Source: Bombyx mori
Lineage: Eukaryota; Arthropoda; Insecta; Lepidoptera; Bombycidae
DNA length: 64,000 nucleotides
Assembly (NCBI RefSeq): GCF_030269925.1
Contig: NC_085117.1
Coordinates: forward strand, 11,780,731 to 11,844,730
Direction of reading: 5' to 3'
In this document: piece after piece, positions 50,901 to 59,900 of the stretch
How positions within the stretch are numbered: position 1 is the stretch's first letter
How the letters are laid out: each line of letters opens with the position of its first letter
Translations under genes and position numbers: made by a program
Notes under the pieces: generated by a model
The model's input: only the letters and a program-made list of their open reading frames with translations
Databases searched by the model: none
Told to the model about the DNA's origin: nothing

Positions 50901-53900
50901 TCTACCACCGGATCGGAATCGCGACCTTCCTAGAAGATCTGGCGAGAGACTCCGTGGGCTGTGTCGATGGTGGAACTTTTCGTCGTGGTCGAGGAGTTTG
51001 CCGAGGACGGTGACCGCGCCGCTTTGACTATCGGTATATGCGTGAAATACAGCTATTTGTTGAAGATGCACCTACATACATACGTCATTCAACGTATGAT
51101 ATTAATGGAAGTACATAACAACAACAACTGTCACGACTTTGATCACAATCTGATGAAAAGTTTAGGAACGTACAGAGGATAAACATAAAAATAAATGTTC
51201 ATTTTTATTAATAGTTAAATTTAAACCAAGCGGCAAATTAAGAAAAAAAATTAATTAAATATTTTACTAACGCAAAATAGGGGCCCGTGTCGGAAGGAGG
51301 ATGTCAGAGCCTATATGAAAGATGCATTGAGTGACCATTAAGAAAACCACGTACCTATCATATTAATGGTGACCTGCTCATGCAAATTGATTTTGTCACG
51401 ATCTTCTTACGTCGCACATGAACGTCTTTGTGCCTGAGTATTTATCAACGTACAAGGTTTGTGAGGAATTAATTATTTAGAAGTTGTGTGTTTAAGTATG
51501 AACTGACAGTAGCAACGTTCAAAACAAATGTGAAACTGTCCAATTTTTTTCTTTATAACGTAATATTGAGTGTCTCGTTTTAAATGTGGAATTGAGGCTT
51601 AGGGGTAGGTGGTTGTTGGAGAGCGGGTTCGAACGACGGTCCCGCGACCCACTTCTTCCCTCATTCCGTCCCTCTCACACCGATTGTGCTGTTTTATCAC
51701 TCCGATAACGTAAAGTTATCATTGCTCCGACACCCGTTCATTTCATTACTAAAATGCTGAAAAGGATAGAAGTCAGTCTACAAATTCTGCGTTCTCCTTT
51801 AAATTTTATGCATAAAACAAAACCTATAGGCAGATTTAATGTCACGGACATTATTTCCGGTTCAACCATAGAGCGATGCAGAAGTGTATGCAAAGCTAGC
51901 TAAAAATCTGTAGATAATACCTACCTAGGCAAAGACGGTAAGCATTATAATATCTCTTTTAGCGGCAATATTCAGAATACTATTTAACAGCTTTGACTAT
52001 GTACATATTTACATATGTATTTTCAAAAGTGGGTAAAACTTAATAAGTTAACTAATAATTGACGTTTTGAGCTTCCAAAAGAGGAGACAATTTCCGAAAA
52101 ACGTATATTATTTTATATCATTAAATAAAATAGAATACTGTCACTGTTTAGGTACGTTAGAACCACAAGTCACAGATTTAAAATTTACATAAAGATAATT
52201 CTATTATGTTATGACGTCATTTCGATACTTGTTTACATTTAATGTGGCTACCTAATTCAGGTTGGGTTTATATATATGTATATATTTTAATTTTTTACTC
52301 GTGTCGGCTGTCGGGCTCGAACTTAGACTTAGGTACAAAAAATTTAAACCTGATTCGCATTTATATTTGAATTCAAATTTTATTCAGAATGCATTATTCA
52401 CTATTTCTACGAATAGCAACAGTGTAGTGCAATGAAGTTGACCTGTTCGTAAAATGCGTGCTACCCGTGACTCGTAACGTAATAGTTTACGTTCGAAATT
52501 GTTCTCAGAGCAGAGAGAGAAGGGCCTGTAGGGAGACTATAAACAATAGGTGTCGGTAATAGGGTAGCACAAGGCATTGCGACAAAGGCCATGGTGTCGC
52601 GGTGGGCAGCAGGCGACAGTCGGCTGCGTCTGCCGGCGGCGGCGCGTCGCGTTCGACGACCTGCCGTCTCAAGGCCGCTCTTACACGTGCCAGTCGTGCC
52701 ACCGAGCGCTTCCTGCCGCCGCCATAACAAACCTCTCCCGCCCCACACCCTCTCGCACCCACACCGGGTGCGACCGCTCACGTAACTTGCCCAAATATTT
52801 GATTCTAAGAAAAGGTCCTTCCCCTCGCGCGAGTCGTGTAGCATCTCTCGTATCCTAAAGATCGGAATTTATTAAATTTCATCAATTCGGGGCAACCAGT
52901 TTTGTAAAAAATCTTTGATATATATACAAACATTTAATTTTGATATAGAGAATGTGATCACATTAAGTACAGTGACGTATTCGGTTTTGTGGTCATTTGA
53001 AACTAAAATTAGAGTATTTTATTAGATTTTGGATATTGATGTAAAATCATTTATTTTTTTGTGAATATAATTAAAGTTTTTATTGTATTCACAAAAAATA
53101 AATGATTTTAAAAACTTCAATAATGTAGAAAATTGATATAGGTATTGTATAATTAAACTATTGGTTTCAAAACGAAGTAAATTCCCGCAGAAAATTATAT
53201 ACTCGTATGAATATAATAATATGTATGTGTTAACTACAGATTATTTAATATTGAATTCTTTGTATTTCACCTACATTCGCTGCTGTGATATTGACGTAAT
53301 GACTAAAAACAAGTTTTAAGCATAAATCTTGCAAAATATTATAATTAAAGAAATTTATAATTATGAAATCCGTTAATTTGTATAGATTAATCAAAGTAAA
53401 AATTCCTTTTGGGTAAGATTATACTAGCAGATGGACAGAGCGTGTCCAATGTTTTATTGAAATAAAAAAAAACCCATCAAAAACAATATTGACGGAGTGA
53501 AAAATGTGATCTCTTGAACATTCGTGTCTCAATAAATATATAAACTTAAATAATATAGATACGCTTCTTGTAAGTACCTACGTTATATCTAGTGGAAAAT
53601 CCAAAAACACAGTGTTACATGCCTTGTCAAGAACCTATGACATCTCGAATATTTACACATAATACAGTTGGGCCAAAAGTGCGCACTAAACCTTTTTTCT
53701 GAATAGTAAGCCCATTATAACATCGTTCTAAGATTTTTGCTTACAAAATTCGTATGAAAGCATTTTGTTAACATTAAAATATCTAGAAGATCAAATTTTA
53801 TGCATCGAAAGCATTACGTTAACATCTGGTCTTATTATGCATGCAATTTTATAATTCTGACTAGACAGTGACGTGTCAGTAGTCAAACTGCACAAATAAC

Positions 53901-56900
53901 CTAGGCTCCTACTGTTTTCATTTGAATTTCACAATAGCAATATGATGTTTCTTAACAGAACAGGTAGTTCAAAGTCAAATATTAAATGGTAATCTATGGG
54001 CATGGAATGTGAATTCGAAACCACTTGACATAGATGAGGTCACTTTCTTCGCGTAATGTCTGCTGGATAGGGATGTATACATTATTTTTTGTTCTTTGTT
54101 ATAAATAGAAAATAAATGTTTTAAGTAGCCTAAATAGAAATAAAAAAGTGGTAGCAATTCGTATTTAATAAATGTATTAGGAAGAAGCTCGGGCGTGTTA
54201 GGGAAATCTCGTTACCTTTCTCTCGCTTTTCATTCTTTTGCTTTGATTTTTGGAACGAAGTTTCTTATGGGACGATGCGGAGGGGTACCCTAACCGGGAA
54301 AAAACGTCCGTAACGTAAGATTTTTATTATTTATGTATAGTCTTAGTATGATGGCTATACAGTGTCAGTGTCAATGTATAAGTCTACGTGATGGCGGTTT
54401 ATTATTATTCATATAAATAGCTGTTTCTTTGTATATTATTATTATATATTTTTTATAAATCATTGTGAATAAAATAAAGTTGACAACTTTGTAAAGTAGT
54501 TTTATTTTATTTTTATCATTAAAAAAATCAAAATTAAAAATGTATACCCGAATCATTATTTTCTTTATAGCTCGAATAGAAATTGAAATTAATATTTTTA
54601 TAATGAGGAACTTCGTTCCTATCCGGTGTCCCACGAAACCACACAACTTTTTTTTTTTTATTATATAATTTGGGCCTGGGATAAAATATGTGAAAAATAC
54701 CGTACTTAATTTACATCTTAAATACATTTGCAATTGTGTATATAAAATTACGAATTTCCGCGTGTACAGTAGGTACATTTGTTTATGATACTACACTGTT
54801 ATGTTTAGTGCCAGTCTACAAAGCAAATTTGTACAATAATAAAATTCTTTAAAAGTGCGATAAATCCGTCAGTTCGATACTGTCAGAAAAATGTTTGTGG
54901 TCCTTAGAGAAGACGTTTCTAGATAAGAGGGTTATCTTAATTTACTTATTCTGTATGCATAAGCTAGTAATAGTTAGGTTTTTGGTACCATAATTTTTCT
55001 ACGCTATTTTTATTCGTGTCCTCATTCAGTGAGGATCATAAAATTGATCTCATTGTCATTTTCGTATGAATATTGGTTTATGATGTAGTAGCGGCCTGGC
55101 TGTTTGCCTTGGTGTAACTAAGACTAATTTGCCAAATGTTTTGTCCTTTACATTATCAGTTAGCTTCAAATATTTACGAAAGAGACGGAGCGCAGCGTAA
55201 TACTGTGATAGTAATACCGTAGTTATTAATGATATGCTGCAATAATAAATTTTACTGACAGCGTAATTACTTTAATACCGTGGACCGCCAAGAGAACAAA
55301 CAAATCTGTCCTCGAGCAACTTCGTATAGAAACGAGACTGTCGACGATTTGCTACCAGAAGGTTCTTGGTTACTTTGGTCATATTGCTCGGCGGCCACCA
55401 GACAACCTTGAAAGATTGATTGTGGTGGGCAAGGTAGAAGGGAAAAGACCCGCCGGCCGGCCACCAAACCGTTGGTCGGATCAGATAACTGCGCTCACTG
55501 GACTCTCTGTTGCGAACGCCCTGAGAGAAGCCAAAAACCGAAGCAAATGGAAGCTGATGGTACAAAAAGCCACGAAGGGCTTTCAGGGACACGACCTTCA
55601 ACAATGAAGTAGTCGACTAAGAAGAAGAAGTTACTTTAAACAACTTTTAGGTAATACAGAATATGTATGTATGGTAATAGATACTAACACATAGGTAATA
55701 GATTAGGTAATAGATCTATAATAATCTTGAAATGAAATTCATCAGATAAAAAACAATCACTAATAGCAAGCTGCCAACAAAATTAATTACAAAATGCTAT
55801 GTCAGTTATTTCAACAATAATCTGGGAACAAAAATGATCTCTCATTTTCATTTTCGAGAGAATATTAAATAGCGTTTTTAATATCAGAATAGGTACAATA
55901 CATACGTATATATAAAGGTAGGAAAACATCTGAATACAAAGGCATTGTTTTAAGATTTCTAAATTAATCTTAAGAATGTTACGTTTACATTAACAGATTT
56001 TGTGGTTCGTTAACATTGAAGAACTGGAAGTTTAGGATAGTTTCGAAAATTTTCTTGTATAAAGAGATTATAGAGCTTGTACTTACGTTATTGAAGTTAT
56101 ACATCGTAGTATGCTTTTGTTTGTGTTTAAATGTATCTTTTGTAGTTTTAAACAATAGATATTTAATAATCCTACTACATAGTACAAACCTCTGTGATGT
56201 TCGATAGTGGATCATGACACAATATGAACTCCAATGAAAAAATACATTTATAAGATCACAGAAAGAAAATATAAGACACGATAAATCAATAACTGTGAGT
56301 ATAATAGATGGGTGGACGAGCTCACAGCCCACCTGGTGTTAAGTGGTTACTGGAGCACATAGACATCTACAACGTAAATGCGCCACCCACCTTGAGTTCT
56401 AAGGTCTCAGTATAGTTACAACGGCTGCCCCAGCCTTCAAACCGAAACGCATTACTGCTTCACGGCAGAAATAGTTAGGGTGGTGGTACCTACTTGTACG
56501 GACTCACAAGAGGTCCTACTGCCAGTAAATATTTCAGGATTCCGGGGTAGCATAAGATACTAACTTGGACCGGGAGTCGAACCGGTTTGAAGGGTGGGGC
56601 AGCCGTTGTAACTATACTGAGACCTTACAACTTATATCTCAAGGTGGGTGGCGCATTTACGTTGTAGATGTCTATGGGCTCCAGTAACCACTTAACACCA
56701 GGTGGGCTGTGAGCTCGTCCACCCATCTAAGCAAAAAAAAAAACAAAAAAAAAAAACCTCGTGGTAAAGACTTAATTACCACAATAAGAACGAGGCGATC
56801 GTCAAAAAACGAAACCGACTAGTATGTAAATTTTTATATTATTAGTTAGGGTTTGTAAGGCTTATAGTGATGTGACACGGGTAGATACCACCATTTTATC

Positions 56901-59900
56901 TATTTCTCAAAAAATGTTTTATTTTTCAAAAAAAAGTAACTCGTTCCTTGACCAGGGTAGGTATCTTTTGTTACAACAAAACCATGGGGGCCATTTTGGG
57001 ATTTCAATTTAACGGTTTTAAAATTAAAAGTAAGTACTTTAATAGCGGAGGCTTATTGTACAGTCAACGACTATGTGGATGACGTGAAGCGTGTGGGTTT
57101 GAATTTGTTTTCTACACGGCAACAGTACGAGCAGATCTTTCATCCCTGCTCGGACCCAGATCTGTGTCTTCTAATTCAGTCATTAGAAGAAACTCATCCT
57201 ATCGGCAAGGATAGAGATGAGTGGAAAGGACTGGAGGAGGCCTTTACCCGAGAAGTGGTCCATATCCAATAGCAAAAACTAACTCTTGCAAAACATCAAT
57301 AACTAAGTAAACATTAACAAACAGATATCAAATTCGAAATGTAAATTAAGGATCAGCAAATACTTACAGGTTTTTTAATTTTTATTTTATATACTATATG
57401 TACATATTTAATTATTATTAGTAAGTATTTTATGTTGCTGAGTTCTATTATTCATGTAACAAATGCACATGCAACAAAACGCACAAGAGCAAGTCCTGAG
57501 TTTCGTGTTGATTTTTCTTAGTATTGAAACTCCGTTTGGAATTGGCAGTAAAGTCATAAAGATTTTAAAGTATTTGTGAATGCCTATTTGAATAATAAAC
57601 TTTTTGGAACGAAGTTCCTTATGGGACGATGCGGAGGGGTACCCTAACCGGGAAAAAACGTCCGCAACGTAAGATTTTTATTAGTAATGCACACAGTGAA
57701 CGACTTAGCTTTGTAATAACGTACAAAAAATAACATATTTTTGTATCATTCATTGACCATGATCTCAGAGCGTTCGTTTGCGCAATACACTAACTCTTAT
57801 GCAAACAAACGTGAATGAAGTGTACCACAATAAGTTCGGACGTTACTGTCTTGTCTTGTCAAGCACGAGCTTGTCTGCCTGTTTTGTGCGCTATCTTGCG
57901 TACTTTGATGGCACAAGTCTTTTCATGAATTGTTAATAGTATTAAATACTTAGTCTGGCCATAAATACTGTTACAAAGGAAAACAAAAAAAAATCTATGG
58001 CAAATAACATTTATTACTTTTACAGTGTGTTAGTTTAATACATAAATATAAAACAATTTAAAGTATAAAAAGTTTATTCGAAGTGGTCTCCATTGGCTGC
58101 AATACAGTCCTTTAAACGTTGAGGCCAGTTATCAATAGAAGCACGCACTCTTTCCATGGGAAAAATTTTCACTGCCAATCGTACGGATTGTTTTATGGAC
58201 TCCAAATTATCATGGCGTTTAGAGCAAGCCGTACACAAAGTTTTTCTATGACCTCCCTTTGCGTACCGCTTCAGTAGTTGTTTCGATTTTACCACCGTAT
58301 TCTCTTTTAAATTATCAGTTAAGAAATGACCAGTACGACTCTTATAGGCTGCAAGTCCTAAGTCATCTTTTAAAATACGCGACATGGTTCTAGGTGCTAT
58401 CTTCATCTCCAGAGATAAAATCTTTTGCTTTCGGACAGGATTTCTTCGACTTCTTTCCCTTACTGCTTTGACCACCTTTTTCGTACGAACACTATGTGGA
58501 CGGCCAGATCTTTTCTGTCACAAACAGAGGAGGTCTCATTGCATCTATTAATAGCCCGGTACACAAACATTTTACTAATACCAAGCGTATGGAGAGTTTT
58601 AAATTTGGCTCCATACCTACTTTGTGTAATGCAATCACAGCGATTCGGTTCTCTTTATCACCCCACTCCATTTTAATATCGCAAAATATTGTACAACGTA
58701 TTGGCGCCAAAATGAGAAAACTCAATGAGCAATCATATAAAAATGACAGATTCCAAATTCAAATGTAATATTTTGTTTATTTTTAATTGTAATAGTATTT
58801 ATGGCCAGAGTAAATATATTTAAAGTTTCAATTCAATTCGATAGACGACTTGCCAACCGACCAACAAATCAAAAAAACATTAATTTTATTTTCTGAAAAT
58901 ATACTTAATATATTACAAATCCAATAAAATTTAAATAAATATAATATATGTAGTTTTTAATTCTTATTATTTTGTTGAATTTAATTCTAAATTATTATAG
59001 TTAATTAACGAGTTGTTTAAATTTTGAATTGTAAATGAATGTAATGTAAATGAATATTTCAGTATGAGAAACCATACAAACGATTAACTATAGTAAGTAC
59101 CTGTGGTACGCGTAGATATTCATGCGATTAAGCGGGTTCCCATTTGGGGTACATGAAAATTATGTGGAAATGCTGAGAAATTAATTCATTTCACTTATAT
59201 AAAAATATTATGATGTCTTGATGATTACAATATGTGGTTCAAAATGAGCTTTGTAAATTAATAAGAATCGAATTAGATAGATAAACCTTAAGAGAAATGA
59301 GACGCATTTTTAGGACTAAGTATGGGGGTTATGGGGTATTCATATATGAAAAGTTTTATTACGGGAATTAAAAAAGGTTGGGACGCACCTAACTAGGGAT
59401 AGTTCGAAATATTCCGATTAACAGTATCACAAAACAAAATTTTATTGGTTAAATATTATTGTGTTTTATTTGCATTTTTTAAATAAGATGTTCTTCGGTC
59501 ACATTATCTTTGTATAGAGATAGACACTTTGCCAACTGTGCCGAGTATCATGCTACATTAAAAAGACGATAATAAATGCCAACATATAGTATTAATTGCT
59601 AAGAATGTGTGTAATTGATTAGCTAGATTACGTTATTCATAATATTAAAAAAAACACTGTTTGAAGAATTATCAAGGCACGGTTCGTGTTCTTCTTTTGT
59701 TAAAATTGTCCGAGTTGATAACTTTTATCACAATAAGTGACCTCAGACAGTGTCTTGTGAACGGGCGGCCCAATTAGCAAATTGAATCACTGTACATTGT
59801 GCCTCACGATATAATTGGCATATCTATCGAGTTACTTATCGTTTTACTTAATTGCCTTTCTGACCTGAACGTATCTACATAATGTATTTTACGGTCGTGA

